Of a DNA stretch of 64,000 bases, positions 1 to 9,352 are shown piece after piece (position 1 is the first letter of the stretch; each line of letters starts with the position of its first letter). The notes under the pieces were generated by a model. That model had not been told where the DNA came from. It saw only the letters and a program-made list of their open reading frames with translations, and searched no databases. The DNA is from Synechococcus sp. M44_DOE_062 (GTDB lineage Bacteria > Cyanobacteriota > Cyanobacteriia > Thermostichales > Thermostichaceae), in NCBI GenBank assembly GCA_015295985.1, contig DVDX01000073.1, positions 1 to 64,000 of the forward strand, given 5' to 3'. The position numbers and the translations under genes were made by a program.

Positions 1-437
1 CAATCTCCTTGGATGATGAGGTAAGATAAGCGGGTCGGAAGCGAATGGTGTAGAATGTTAAGCCCTGTAGCTTGAGACTTGTAGATTATGCGGTTCCAGT
101 AACTGTCATAGCTTGCGGCTATTGCTGCAATGCCAGTCGCCAGCCCCAAAGCTACGCAGGACAGCAATCGCGTGAAGGCAAATGTGAAATGGCTTGTTCT
201 CATGCGCCGAACAACTCCTCAGTTAGCTATTGCTGTTCCTTTTGTGTTTTTCAGGACTTGCTTTTCCAGGAACTGCTAAAAGATTTTCCTTGATAGTAAT
301 TAGGATTTACTCTTCTTAAACTGGGATGCTACACCCATACTCAAAGTGTTGATCGCGCGTAGCCAGAAGGCCTTTTTTCAGTGGCCCAGACCTTCCACCC
401 TAACCTGAAGACCATAAACATCTTGGCATGCATGGTT
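1..437. other. Left-edge region without a recognisable gene
   Basis: Nothing convincing is seen in this stretch. The longest open frame (72-293, plus) has no recognisable domain, no good ribosome-binding site and a cysteine-rich composition unlike the neighbours. The stretch lies downstream of the minus-strand binding-protein gene that ends at 438. No clear terminator hairpin with a T-tract was found. Confidence 0.5.
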
Positions 438-2204
438 CTACTCTTGAATGTAGAGCTGATCCAAATTCCACAGTGGCCCCAGAATCGGTCGGGGATCCAC
501 TCCTTGAATGCGATTGCGCAGGGCTGAGAGAACCAGAGGGTTAAAAGTGCCGATTTGGGGCAGTTGCTCCTGGATGATGATTTGAAACCGGTCGTAGAGG
601 GCTTTGCGCTTCTCAAACTCCAGTTCCCGCACCCCTTCAATAAAGATGCGGTCGATCTCCCGTTCCCAATCGCTCACCTCAACCCCTTCTGCCGGGTTGC
701 CGGGCAAATCTCCCAGATTGAAGAGGTGCAAACGGCCATCGCTGCGCCAGATGTTAGAGCCGTTGTTGGGTTCGGTACCGCCGCCGCCAAAGCCCAGCAA
801 CAGGGTTTCCCAATCGCGCCTATCGGTGCGCTGCACCAGGGTGTTGAAGGCGATGGGGGTAAAATCGACGGTGATGCCGATCCGCCCCAGGTCAGCTTTG
901 ATCAACGCGCCGGTGGCCTCTCGCTGATTGTTGCCGGCGTTGGTCAGCAGGGTAAAACGAACACGGTTGCCTTCGGGATCCCGCAGGTGACCCTCCGCAT
1001 CATAAGTATATCCGGCATCGAGGAGCAGTTGCCGCGCTTTTTCGGGGTTGTAGTCGTAGGTGGGCAAGCCCTCTCCGGGGCTGAGGTAGAAGGGGCTGGC
1101 GGGGGAGAAAACCGAGTGCTGGATCTCGCCCAGCCCTTGAAGAACACTATCGACGTAAAACTGCCGGTTCATGGCATGAGCCACCGCCCTGCGGAAGTTC
1201 AAGTCGTTGAACCAGCGACTTTTGACGGGATCCACAAAGGGCCGCCCGGTCTGGGGATCGCGGGCTCGGCTGAGGTTGAAGGCAAAGAAATTGTTGTTCA
1301 AAGTCTGGCCGAGATTGTAGATGGTGAACTGATCTCGCTCTTCTTCTCGCTTTAAGAGCTGAAAATCCCTCCCCCGCACTGAAAGCACGTCGGTCTCGCC
1401 GGAGCGAAACTGCAGCAGCGCGGTGTCCTCTGAGTCCACAATGCGCAGGATCACCCGTTCAATGCGCGGGATCCCTTCCCCCTTCCAGTAGTAGGGATTG
1501 GGCCGGTACACCAGCCGTTGGCCAGGGGTGTATTCCTGCAAGACATAGGGGCCAGCCCCCACCAATTGCTGCACCGGCGTGTCGATGCCCCAGGTTTGCA
1601 AAAAAAGAGGGTTGCCCTGGCTGTCCACCTGGTCAACTGTGGGTTCCAGAATGTGCTTGGGCAAAATCGGGGATCCCGCCTGCAGCAGAAAGGGAGCGAA
1701 GGGCTCCGGCAAAACAAACTCAATCCGCCGCTCGTCTAGCGCGCGCACCTGGGGCAATGCTCCGGCTTCCCCAATTCGCTTCACATCGCGGGCGGAAGTG
1801 GGGATCCGCTCGTCGAAGATGATGCGGTTAAAGGTAAAGTCCACATCTGCTGCCGTCAGAGGCTCTCCATCCGACCAGCGCAGCCCTTCCCGCAAGGTAA
1901 AGACGTAGCGCAAGCCATCCTCGGACACTTCCCAGCCCTCCGCCAGCTCCGGTTTGGGCAAGAGGGTATCCTCATCCAAGGTGACCAACCCTGCCTCTAG
2001 ATAGGCGATGGCGTCACGGCTGGAGCTTTCGGCGGCCAGATAGGTGTTGAAGGTTTTGGGATCCGAAGTCACCGTGGCAATCAGATGGGGGGGGCGGGTG
2101 GGGGCGGCACAAGCGCTGAGCCAGAGCAGGAGGAGCCCCAAGAGTAGAGGCACAAACAGACTTCTCTTGAGCTGGTCTGTTGAGGTGTTGTTTCCGCCCA
2201 CCAT
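438..2204 (-). CDS. Family 5 ABC transporter substrate-binding lipoprotein (peptide/nickel type)
   Basis: Likely solute-binding subunit of a peptide-type ABC importer (DppA/OppA/NikA family, SBP_bac_5), tethered to the outer face of the cytoplasmic membrane. From the ATG at 2204 the product has 588 residues. It starts with a hydrophobic leucine-rich segment ending in a lipobox (LSAC), as expected for a lipoprotein. Features typical of the family follow: a DPKTFN-like N-terminal motif, an LAEGWEVSEDGLRYVFTLR block and WSDGEPLTAADV. The longer frame to 2258 adds 18 residues before the signal peptide and overlaps a dispersed C-rich repeat, so the internal ATG, preceded by GGAAAGG, is preferred. 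No permease or ATPase genes are adjacent, so its partners must be elsewhere. The substrate cannot be deduced. Confidence 0.85.
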   Translation of the reverse strand: MVGGNNTSTDQLKRSLFVPLLLGLLLLWLSACAAPTRPPHLIATVTSDPKTFNTYLAAESSSRDAIAYLEAGLVTLDEDTLLPKPELAEGWEVSEDGLRYVFTLREGLRWSDGEPLTAADVDFTFNRIIFDERIPTSARDVKRIGEAGALPQVRALDERRIEFVLPEPFAPFLLQAGSPILPKHILEPTVDQVDSQGNPLFLQTWGIDTPVQQLVGAGPYVLQEYTPGQRLVYRPNPYYWKGEGIPRIERVILRIVDSEDTALLQFRSGETDVLSVRGRDFQLLKREEERDQFTIYNLGQTLNNNFFAFNLSRARDPQTGRPFVDPVKSRWFNDLNFRRAVAHAMNRQFYVDSVLQGLGEIQHSVFSPASPFYLSPGEGLPTYDYNPEKARQLLLDAGYTYDAEGHLRDPEGNRVRFTLLTNAGNNQREATGALIKADLGRIGITVDFTPIAFNTLVQRTDRRDWETLLLGFGGGGTEPNNGSNIWRSDGRLHLFNLGDLPGNPAEGVEVSDWEREIDRIFIEGVRELEFEKRKALYDRFQIIIQEQLPQIGTFNPLVLSALRNRIQGVDPRPILGPLWNLDQLYIQE

Positions 2205-2268
2205 TTCCTTTCCCAAGTCGTCGTTCCAAGCAGGGTTGAGACGGCCCAAGCGCTCCACACCCCTGAGG

Positions 2269-2338
2269 CTCTCACCCCCAGCCCTTCTCCCAGAGGAATA
2301 GCCCTCACCGCCAGCCCCTTTCCCAGAGGGAGAGGGAG
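2269..2338. repeat. Dispersed C-rich repeat (CTCACCCCCAGCCC type), two tandem partial copies
   Basis: Two adjacent copies of a CTCACC-CCAGCCC-TCTCCC motif, each followed by a GAGGG complement that could form a short hairpin. Related copies occur near 14060, 14811, 38349 and 53952. The repeat sits immediately upstream of the ABC binding-protein gene. No coding function is apparent. Confidence 0.65.
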
Positions 2339-2484
2339 ATTAGGGATCCAGGCGACGGGTGGTTTCACGGCAATTTGGGCAGACTCTGCATTTTCGTGGA
2401 AGCAATCGCTTGCCAGTTTGGCAGCTCAGGCGGGGTGATGACCAGGTTCTTTTCAGCTTCTGACAGGCCAGAGGAAGCTTGTCC

Positions 2485-2958
2485 TCAGCATTCCAGCAAC
2501 AGGGCTACGGCGAAGGCAGCAATGGCCTCTCCTTGGCCGACGGGGCCCAGCTTTTCGTTGGTGGTGGCCTTTACCCCCACTTGCTTAGGGGAAATCTGCA
2601 TTGCCTCGGCTAGACGGGCCTGCATGGCGGGGATGTGAGGTTTAAGCTTCGGCTGCTCCGCCACCACCACACTGTCCACATTGGCAATTCGCCAGCCTTC
2701 TTGGCCCACCAGGTGCACCACTTGCTGTAGCAGAAGGATGCTATCGGCCCCTTTCCAGCGTTCTTCTTCTGGGGGAAAGTAAAAGCCAATATCCCGCAGG
2801 GCTGCTGCCCCCAGGAGAGCATCCATGATGGCGTGGGTAAGCACATCGGCGTCGCTATGGCCCAACAGCCCCTTCTCGTAAGGGATCCGGATCCCGCCCA
2901 GGATCAAGGGGCGCTCTGCCACCAGGCGATGAATGTCGTAGCCCTGACCAATCCGCAC
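2485..2958 (-). CDS. ispF: 2-C-methyl-D-erythritol 2,4-cyclodiphosphate synthase
   Basis: Fifth enzyme of the MEP isoprenoid pathway: it cyclises 4-CDP-2-C-methylerythritol 2-phosphate to MEcPP and releases CMP, in the cytoplasm as a trimer. The 157-residue product has the family's usual length. It shows the divalent-metal ligands Asp8 and His10 in GYDIHR and the third ligand His in [14 protein letters not shown]. It also has [14 protein letters not shown] and the C-terminal ATTNEKLG...GEAIAA signature. Isoprenoid precursors feed chlorophyll, carotenoid and quinone synthesis. It appears monocistronic; the gene upstream on the same strand is a small zinc-binding protein gene more than 130 bp away. 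Confidence 0.96.
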   Translation of the reverse strand: MRIGQGYDIHRLVAERPLILGGIRIPYEKGLLGHSDADVLTHAIMDALLGAAALRDIGFYFPPEEERWKGADSILLLQQVVHLVGQEGWRIANVDSVVVAEQPKLKPHIPAMQARLAEAMQISPKQVGVKATTNEKLGPVGQGEAIAAFAVALLLEC

Positions 2959-3091
2959 CGCCTTTCCGTCCTCGAGGAAACATAAAACCGATAGGGCACT
3001 GTTTTGAGCCTCATTTCCTGAAGAAACTGCTGGAGTTCTTCCGCTCAGAGGGTACAGTGGCCTTTGAGAGAGAGTTGCCGGTCAACCCCCC

Positions 3092-3253
3092 TTACTCAGT
3101 AGCCTCTAGAGGAGAGCAGCATATCGGGCAGGCAGAGCCGCTGTAGCAATCAAAACAGATGAGGTGGGATTTTCCGTAAGAATTGGTACAGCGCTTGGCC
3201 CACTGATAATCTCCGTAGCTGAGCTCCTTTCCACAAACGTCACATTTGGGCAT
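3092..3253 (-). CDS. Small CxxC zinc-binding protein (53 aa)
   Basis: A 53-residue protein rich in cysteine pairs: CDVCG near the N-terminus, a CTNSYGKSH segment, CFDC, and CPICC near the C-terminus. This pattern predicts one or two zinc-binding knuckles. The ATG at 3253 is chosen because AGGAG lies 8-9 bases upstream; the open frame continues to 3385 but the extension has no zinc motif and no ribosome-binding site. Function is unknown; it could bind nucleic acid or a protein partner. Confidence 0.7.
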   Translation of the reverse strand: MPKCDVCGKELSYGDYQWAKRCTNSYGKSHLICFDCYSGSACPICCSPLEATE

Positions 3254-3335
3254 GTAGCTTTCTCCTAACCTCTGGGTTTGCTGAAGTCTAGGATACGTTG
3301 CCGCCGCGATCTCTGGTGATGAAGCCAAGCTCTGG

Positions 3336-3620
3336 CTAAAGGGATCCCGTGGCTCCGCTATCCGCAGCGGCATCCTGGAGACCACGGGGGATCCAGCCTG
3401 CCTGCCAAAGAGCGCGGTTCTTCAGGGTAGCAGCATTCACCCAAAGGCGCACCTGCGGATCGCAAACGGCTCTTAGCTCGGCAAACACCAGCCCCCCTTC
3501 CCCTTGTTGGCGGGCAGTGACCTGAAAGTGTCGCCAGCCCAGAACAGGCTGAACAGAAGTCCATTTGGAGCCAAGAAGGTGGGGGAAAGGCTGTCTCCGA
3601 CGGGGTTTGCTACGGGCCAC
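3336..3620 (-). CDS. TIGR02450-like Trp-rich small conserved protein
   Basis: A 94-residue protein matching the TIGR02450/DUF2389 family from memory. It has SKWTSVQP, then HFQV, then a C-terminal LKNRALWQAGW block; the family runs SKWTAVQP...HF.V...L.D...W..GW. Biochemical function of the family is not known to me. The start appears to be GTG at 3620, with no strong ribosome-binding site. It lies upstream of the small zinc protein gene and could share its transcript. Confidence 0.72.
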   Translation of the reverse strand: MARSKPRRRQPFPHLLGSKWTSVQPVLGWRHFQVTARQQGEGGLVFAELRAVCDPQVRLWVNAATLKNRALWQAGWIPRGLQDAAADSGATGSL

Positions 3621-3694
3621 AGGACGGACGGGTGCTGGTTATCTGTTAACCGGTATGATCAGGGGGATCCCTTTCCACTCCAGCCTATCCAACC

Positions 3695-4093
3695 ATGGGG
3701 CAACACCGGCAACGGTTTCGGTTCTCTTTCCGTCAGGCAGTCTTGAAGGGGGGCCTTCTGTTTCTAATCCTGGCTGGCCTGATCTTGGGGACAGGACTGC
3801 CCTCAAGAGCGGCAACCGGCCCCACCTTGTCCGGCAAGCTCACGGGGCCAGAATGGCGCCAAGCAGATCCTGAGGCCAAGCAGGACTTTTGTCGCAGAGC
3901 CTTTCAAGCGTTTCGCACCTCTCCTGCCCAAAGCTATATCATCAGCTCCAATGTGCAGGCTTTGACCCCAGAAGGTTTGTGTCGGCGCTTGGATCAGTTT
4001 TATCAGTATGCCGTTAACGACGAGATCCCGATTAACCAGGCGGCCAATATTGCCCCATTGCTGTTCTCTGATTTACCTCTGGAGCAGCCTTGA
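3695..4093 (+). CDS. Exported hypothetical protein (132 aa)
   Basis: Not assigned to a family. The N-terminus is basic (HRQRFRFSFRQ) and is followed by a leucine-rich hydrophobic segment and a probable signal-peptidase site after SRA, so the mature protein is probably periplasmic or lumenal. The remaining ~90 residues are soluble, with Cys residues in DFCRRAF and GLCRRLDQFYQ that might pair. No good ribosome-binding site precedes the ATG, so the start is uncertain. Confidence 0.6.
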   Translation: MGQHRQRFRFSFRQAVLKGGLLFLILAGLILGTGLPSRAATGPTLSGKLTGPEWRQADPEAKQDFCRRAFQAFRTSPAQSYIISSNVQALTPEGLCRRLDQFYQYAVNDEIPINQAANIAPLLFSDLPLEQP

Positions 4094-4193
4094 TCCTATA
4101 CAGATCGCTATAGATCGCTTGTCCTGCCGAGGGCATAAGGACTTTCTCTTAACCAGTGAGGATCCCAGCCCGGCTGGGGCGGGCTGTCTGGAT

Positions 4194-5516
4194 TCAGACG
4201 GCTATGGGCAGCGATCCCAAGGGGGCGGGGAAGGGGAGCTGCTGCAGTTGCGGCTGTTGGGGGCGGATCCCCATTGCTTGGCGCATGAAGGCAGGCTTGA
4301 GCAGCGGCAAAACCTCCAGTCCCCACAGGCCCAGGCGACGCAAAACCAGCAACGGCCAGCTCTGGTTGGAAAAGAGGCGATTGGCAGCATCGGTTGCGAA
4401 AAGAACCAGCGCATTTTCTGGGCGGCGACAGCGCTCATAGGCTTGTAACAAAGCCGGATCGCCGGGATCCCGACCTGCCAGTTTGGCTTCGATTAACAGG
4501 GCAGCCAAAGCTGCCACATCCCGCATGCCCAGGTTTGCCCCCTGCCCCCCTAGCGGATGGGTGGTGTGAGCAGCATCCCCCACCAAGGCCAGCCGGGATC
4601 CGATGTAGGTTTGGGCATGGGCCCGCTGTGGCTCATAACAGGCTCTAGGGGAGGCGGCCAGCAAGGCTCCCAACTGGGATCCAAACCAGGGCCGGACAGC
4701 CTGCAAAAACTCAGCCTCGGACAAGGCCATCAGCCGATCTCGATCCGTTTGTAGAACTGTCCAGACAACACAACTGCGATGGGGATCGGAGGTGGGCAAA
4801 ATGGCGAAGGGGCCGCTGACCTGAAAGCGCTCGTAGGCCACCTGCCGGTGAGGATGCTCATGGGTGAGGGTGGAAACAATGCACACCTGCCCGTAGCCCC
4901 AGCAGGATAAGGGGATCCCAGCCTGTTCCCGCAGCCGCGAACGGGCCCCATCCGCAACCACCAGCAGAGCGGCCCGCAGGGTTTGCCGGGATCCCTCTTG
5001 AGCCAGCTCTACCCGAATGTGATCTGCGGCAGGGGAGAAACTTTGCACCTGGGCAGGGCTGAAAAGGGTTACCGAAGGGCACCCGCAAATGCGCTGCAAC
5101 AGAGCCTTTTGGGTGATTTGATTGTCCACGACGTAGCCCAGCGCCGACACTTGAACCGTTTCGCGGCACAACCAAACCAAGCAGGGGCTTTCCCCATCAG
5201 AGACCTGGATGGAGTGGATGGGAGAAACTCCCCAGGCTTCCATAAGGGGCCACACCCCAATCCGCTGCAAAATGCGGGCTGTCCCCAGGGCCAAAGCGCT
5301 GGCTCGGCCATCTGGCCCCACCCCCTGTGAGAGATCCCGTTTCTCGATCAGCGCGACGCGAATTCCCGCCTGCCCCAAGGCGGCTGCCAAGGTGGATCCC
5401 ACCATCCCCGCTCCGGCAATCACCACCTCAAAATCCAGTTGCCCTGGCAGGAAGGTGTCCTCGGCTACTGTTGGGGCAATGGCGAGGGGAGCAGTGGAAG
5501 TGGGCAAAGGTCTCAT
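4194..5516 (-). CDS. UbiH/Coq6-family FAD-dependent hydroxylase
   Basis: Class A flavoprotein monooxygenase of the UbiH/UbiF/VisC/Coq6 family, which hydroxylates aromatic rings of quinone precursors. The 440-residue product has the N-terminal FAD-binding VVIAGAGMVGSTLAAALG (near residues 30-50) and the second flavin motif LVGDAAHTTHPLGGQGANLG near residue 320. Cyanobacteria make plastoquinone rather than ubiquinone, so the substrate is probably a plastoquinone-type or related aromatic precursor; that is inference. It is divergent from the PmbA-like gene across about 340 bp in which I see no gene. Confidence 0.85.
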   Translation of the reverse strand: MRPLPTSTAPLAIAPTVAEDTFLPGQLDFEVVIAGAGMVGSTLAAALGQAGIRVALIEKRDLSQGVGPDGRASALALGTARILQRIGVWPLMEAWGVSPIHSIQVSDGESPCLVWLCRETVQVSALGYVVDNQITQKALLQRICGCPSVTLFSPAQVQSFSPAADHIRVELAQEGSRQTLRAALLVVADGARSRLREQAGIPLSCWGYGQVCIVSTLTHEHPHRQVAYERFQVSGPFAILPTSDPHRSCVVWTVLQTDRDRLMALSEAEFLQAVRPWFGSQLGALLAASPRACYEPQRAHAQTYIGSRLALVGDAAHTTHPLGGQGANLGMRDVAALAALLIEAKLAGRDPGDPALLQAYERCRRPENALVLFATDAANRLFSNQSWPLLVLRRLGLWGLEVLPLLKPAFMRQAMGIRPQQPQLQQLPFPAPLGSLPIAV

Positions 5517-5853
5517 GGGTACTCACAGCAAGTGGGCCTAACTTCCATTCTAAGGTTCCTGCACCCGGCAGGCCGCCAAGGACAAGCGGCAAATGGAGTC
5601 AAAGTGCTACGAGGGATCCCTGTCGGTTGCACCGTTTGATTTCAGCCCCTTTGTTTGCTGCCGCAGGGTGGAATGGGCCTTCAATCCCCTGTGGGTTACT
5701 GCCCAGGGGGAGCAGGCCGGAAGGGTGGGCGCTAGAGTGGCGTTGTTGGACGAAGGGGTTGGTGCTGGGATCCCATAGGCCGCAGGGGTCTGGGAAAAGC
5801 ATCCCTGAGCCATAGCCGATAATAGGACTGTCCTCTTGCCATCCCACTTTGCT
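5517..5853. other. Intergenic region between two divergent genes
   Basis: This ~340-bp spacer should hold promoters for the minus-strand hydroxylase gene and the plus-strand PmbA-like gene. It contains two GGGATCCC palindromes (5613 and 5767). No convincing small gene, terminator or RNA was recognised. Confidence 0.4.
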
Positions 5854-7206
5854 ATGCCCAGCTCCATCATTTCCCCGGAAAACCTGCTGGATCTTTGTGA
5901 ACAGGGTGTGTACAAGGCGTTGGCTGCTGGAGCCGACCAGGCAGAAGTGTTTGCCAACTCAGGCCGGGAAACGGAAGTCACGTTTGAAAAAAATGACCTG
6001 AACCTGGCCCGCAGCAGTAGCGAGACCCTGTTCGGCATTCGGGTTTTCTGCGGCGGCAGGCTGGGCTTTGCCACCTCCAACCGCCCGGAAGAGCTGGCTG
6101 AGACGGCTGCTGAGGCTGTAGCCATAGCCAAGGCTTCGCCAGCGGATCCCCTGAACGGGCTGCCGGAGCCACAACCTCTGCCCCAGGTGCCCTTTGCCCT
6201 TGATCCGGGGCTGCTGGAACTGGATGCCGCCGCCCTGACCCAGTTGGGATCCCAATTGCTGGAATGGGTGCGATCCAAAGACCCTCGCATCACCATCGAC
6301 AGCGGCTCCCTCAGTGTTGAGGAAGAGACCCTGGCCATCGCCTCCTCCACTGGCATCCGCGCCAGCCATCACAGCGTGGAAGCGGGGGGATCCCTTTTTG
6401 GCATGGCCATCGATGGCGACGAGGTGGGCAGCTTTGCCTACGACGGCGACAGTGTGCAGAAGCGGGCCGATCTCATCCCAGCGCTGGAGCGGGCTTTTGA
6501 TCGCTTTGTCCAGAAGTGTGTGGGGGCGTTGGGGGCTACCGAAGGGGAGAGCTTTCGCGGCCCTATCCTTCTCCCTCCCGATGTGGCAGGGGACTTCCTA
6601 GGGGATCTCATCTTTGTCTTGGGGGCAGATGCGGTGCGCAAAGGCAAAAGCCCCCTGGCGCAAAAAATGGGATCCCGGATTGCCAGCCCGTTGCTCACCG
6701 TGGTTTCTGAAGGTTTGGGCCTGCCCGGCTACCCCGTTGAGCCCTTCGACCGCGAAGGACTCCCCCGCCAAATCACCCCCCTGGTTCACGAAGGGATCCT
6801 CTGCAACTTCATGTACAACAGCTACGAAGCTCGTGCCGCCGGGATCCCGTCCAACGGCCATGCCACAGGGGGGGCGGGCAGCCTGCCGGGGGTGGGGCCA
6901 GCTTGTTTGAGAGTGGCGCCGGGGACAACCCCCCTGTCTGAGCTGTATGCCATGGAGCGGGGCATTATCGTCACCCGTCTTTCCGGCAGCAGCAACCCCA
7001 TCACCGGCGACTTTTCCGGGGTGGTGAAGGGAGGCTTCTTGGTCAAAGGCGGCGAAAAACGCCCCATCCTGGAAACCACCATTGCCGGCAATCTCTACGA
7101 TTGTTTGCGCAATATCTCCGCCATTTCACAAGAAGTGACCGTTTTCAACGGCAGCACGGCTTTGCCTGCGCTGCGGATTGAAGATGTATCGGTAACGGCT
7201 GGCTAG
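5854..7206 (+). CDS. TldD/PmbA (TldE) family protein
   Basis: Member of the TldD/PmbA superfamily. In bacteria TldD-TldE form a metalloprotease that processes small peptides such as microcin B17 and the CcdA antitoxin. The 450-residue product resembles PmbA/TldE: an N-terminal alpha/beta domain (AEVFANSGRETEVTFEKNDL), a central GIRVFCGGRLGFATSN segment, and the C-terminal barrel with GTTPLSELYAMERGIIVTRLSGSSNPITGDFSGVV spread over about 35 residues. The HExxxH metal motif belongs to TldD and is not expected in this partner. ATG at 5854 is preferred over TTG at 5836. No tldD gene is adjacent. Confidence 0.88.
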   Translation: MPSSIISPENLLDLCEQGVYKALAAGADQAEVFANSGRETEVTFEKNDLNLARSSSETLFGIRVFCGGRLGFATSNRPEELAETAAEAVAIAKASPADPLNGLPEPQPLPQVPFALDPGLLELDAAALTQLGSQLLEWVRSKDPRITIDSGSLSVEEETLAIASSTGIRASHHSVEAGGSLFGMAIDGDEVGSFAYDGDSVQKRADLIPALERAFDRFVQKCVGALGATEGESFRGPILLPPDVAGDFLGDLIFVLGADAVRKGKSPLAQKMGSRIASPLLTVVSEGLGLPGYPVEPFDREGLPRQITPLVHEGILCNFMYNSYEARAAGIPSNGHATGGAGSLPGVGPACLRVAPGTTPLSELYAMERGIIVTRLSGSSNPITGDFSGVVKGGFLVKGGEKRPILETTIAGNLYDCLRNISAISQEVTVFNGSTALPALRIEDVSVTAG

Positions 7207-7319
7207 TCACCCTGGCGGGACAGAGTCCCGGGTAAATGGGTATCGTGGGGGGCGGACAAGCCTCCTGACCAGAGGATGGAGAGTAGCCAGTCTGCAAACA
7301 GGCAGGAGACAAACAGAGG

Positions 7320-9299
7320 ATGGATCCTATGTGGCCAGTAGAGGGTCGGCAGCGCGTCATCATCGAGGCGGTGACACCAGAAATCGACGGCGGGCGCTAC
7401 GCCATCAAGCGGACGGTGGGGGAGTATGTAGTGGTGGAAGCGGACATCTTCGCCGATGGTCACGCTCAGCTCTCGGCAGTGCTCTGTTTTCGCGAGGCCG
7501 GTGCAGAGGATTGGCAGGAGATCTTCCTGGAGCCCATCGGTAACGACCGCTGGCGGGCCCAATTTCAGGTCACTCAAATTGGCCAAGCTTTTTACCGGAT
7601 CTTGGCTTGGGTGGATCCCTTCAAAACCTGGCAACAGGATCTGCACAAGCGGGTGGAAGCCCAGCAGGATGTTTCTGTGGAGCTGCGGATTGGGGCAGAG
7701 CTGATCGAGCGGGCTGCCCAACGGCAATGCGGCAATCACGGTAGCGGTGCAGAGCCCTTTCTGCAGGCAAAGCTGCGCAACTACGCCCAAACACTCCGCC
7801 AAGGGGGGGATGCCGCCATAGAAACAGCCCTATCCCCGACACTGGGATCCCTGATGCAGGTTTACGGCGAGCGCCCTTTTGTCAGCACCTACCCAGAGCG
7901 GCGGGTTTGGGTGGATCCGGTTAAGGCCCGCTTCAGCACCTGGTACGAGCTGTTTCCCCGCTCCTGTGGCCCTGACGAGCACACCCACGGCACCTTCCGA
8001 GATGTGGTCGCGCGGCTGCCGCTGATTGCGGAAATGGGCTTTGATGTGCTTTACCTACCCCCCATCCATCCCATTGGGCGCACCTTTCGCAAGGGCAAAA
8101 ACAATGCTATGACCGCCGAGCCAGAGGACGTGGGTTCTCCCTGGGCCATCGGCGGGCCGGAAGGCGGGCACAAAGCCATTCACCCCCAACTGGGATCCCT
8201 GGCCGACTTTCATCATCTGGTGGCGGAAGCCAAGCGATTCCACATCGACATCGCGTTGGATATCGCCTTTCAATGCTCTCCGGATCACCCCTATGTAAAA
8301 GAGCACCCGGAATGGTTTAAAAAGCGGCCCGACGGCAGCATTCAATATGCGGAGAACCCGCCCAAAAAGTATCAGGATATCTATCCCCTCAACTTTGAAA
8401 CGGAAAACTGGCAAGCCCTCTGGGAAGAATTGAAAAGTGTGATCGAATACTGGATTGAGCAGGGGGTCAAGATCTTCCGGGTGGATAACCCCCATACCAA
8501 GGCATTTGGCTTTTGGGAGTGGTGTATTGGGCAGATCAAAGCCAAGCACCCCGAGACGATCTTTTTGTCGGAAGCGTTCACCCGCCCAAAACTGATGAAG
8601 TCACTGGCCAAGTTGGGCTTTACCCAGTCCTACACCTATTTCACTTGGCGCAACGACAAGTGGGGCCTGACCGAGTATTTCACCGAGCTCACCCAAAGCT
8701 CGATGCGGGAGTACTATCGCCCCAACCTATGGCCCAATACGCCCGATATTTTGAACGAGTTTTTGCAAAAGGGGGGCCGCCCGGCTTTCATGCTGCGTTT
8801 GATCCTCGCGGCTACCCTCGGGGCCAGCTACGGCATCTATGGCCCGGCTTTTGAGCTCTGCGAAAACCGCCCCCTCCGCCCCGGCAGCGAAGAATATCTG
8901 GACTCAGAAAAATATCAGCTCCGCCACTGGGATCTGGATGCCCCAGATAACTTGCGGCCTTTGATCCAGCAGGTGAACCGGATCCGACGGCAAAACCCAG
9001 CCCTGCAGAGCGACTGGAGCCTGGTGTTTCATCCCACCGACAACGAGACCCTGATTTGCTATTCCAAGCGCACCTTCAGTGGCGATAACCGCATTTTGGT
9101 GGCGGTGAATTTGGATCCTTTCCACATCCAATCCGGCTGGGTCACCCTCAACTTGGGGGCTCTGGATTTGGAACATTGGCAAACCTTCAAGCTGACCGAT
9201 CTGTTGGACGGCCAGCAGTATTCCTGGCAGGGATCCACCAACTACATCAAGTTGGATCCCTGGACGATGCCTGCCCATATTTTTCTCCTGGAGAGCTGA
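7320..9299 (+). CDS. glgE: Alpha-1,4-glucan:maltose-1-phosphate maltosyltransferase (GlgE)
   Basis: GH13 subfamily 3 enzyme that transfers maltose from maltose-1-phosphate to alpha-1,4-glucan. The 659 residues show the N-terminal beta-sandwich (DUF3416) and then the catalytic barrel. Visible motifs are VLYLPPIHPIGRTFRKGKNN, FRVDNPHTK carrying the predicted nucleophile Asp, and IFLSEAFTRPKLM carrying the predicted acid/base Glu. A C-terminal beta domain completes the usual architecture. AGGAG lies 11 bases before the ATG at 7320; an alternative ATG is at 7329. The known pathway partners TreS/Pep2 or GlgC/GlgM are not in this window. A GCS2-type ligase gene follows 53 bp downstream. Confidence 0.93.
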   Translation: MDPMWPVEGRQRVIIEAVTPEIDGGRYAIKRTVGEYVVVEADIFADGHAQLSAVLCFREAGAEDWQEIFLEPIGNDRWRAQFQVTQIGQAFYRILAWVDPFKTWQQDLHKRVEAQQDVSVELRIGAELIERAAQRQCGNHGSGAEPFLQAKLRNYAQTLRQGGDAAIETALSPTLGSLMQVYGERPFVSTYPERRVWVDPVKARFSTWYELFPRSCGPDEHTHGTFRDVVARLPLIAEMGFDVLYLPPIHPIGRTFRKGKNNAMTAEPEDVGSPWAIGGPEGGHKAIHPQLGSLADFHHLVAEAKRFHIDIALDIAFQCSPDHPYVKEHPEWFKKRPDGSIQYAENPPKKYQDIYPLNFETENWQALWEELKSVIEYWIEQGVKIFRVDNPHTKAFGFWEWCIGQIKAKHPETIFLSEAFTRPKLMKSLAKLGFTQSYTYFTWRNDKWGLTEYFTELTQSSMREYYRPNLWPNTPDILNEFLQKGGRPAFMLRLILAATLGASYGIYGPAFELCENRPLRPGSEEYLDSEKYQLRHWDLDAPDNLRPLIQQVNRIRRQNPALQSDWSLVFHPTDNETLICYSKRTFSGDNRILVAVNLDPFHIQSGWVTLNLGALDLEHWQTFKLTDLLDGQQYSWQGSTNYIKLDPWTMPAHIFLLES

Positions 9300-9352
9300 A
9301 CACCCTGAGAACGACAGTACAGTGGTGTCATGCCCTCTGCGGAGTTCTCTCG

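Noticed and set aside
72-293. 73-codon open frame at the left edge
   Set aside because: No ribosome-binding site, no family similarity and cysteine-rich low-quality composition.
7213-7232. GGCGGGACAGAGTCCCGG resembling the GGACTCCGTCCC element
   Set aside because: Only a short partial match, explained better as a small GGGAC/GTCCC inverted repeat after the PmbA-like gene.
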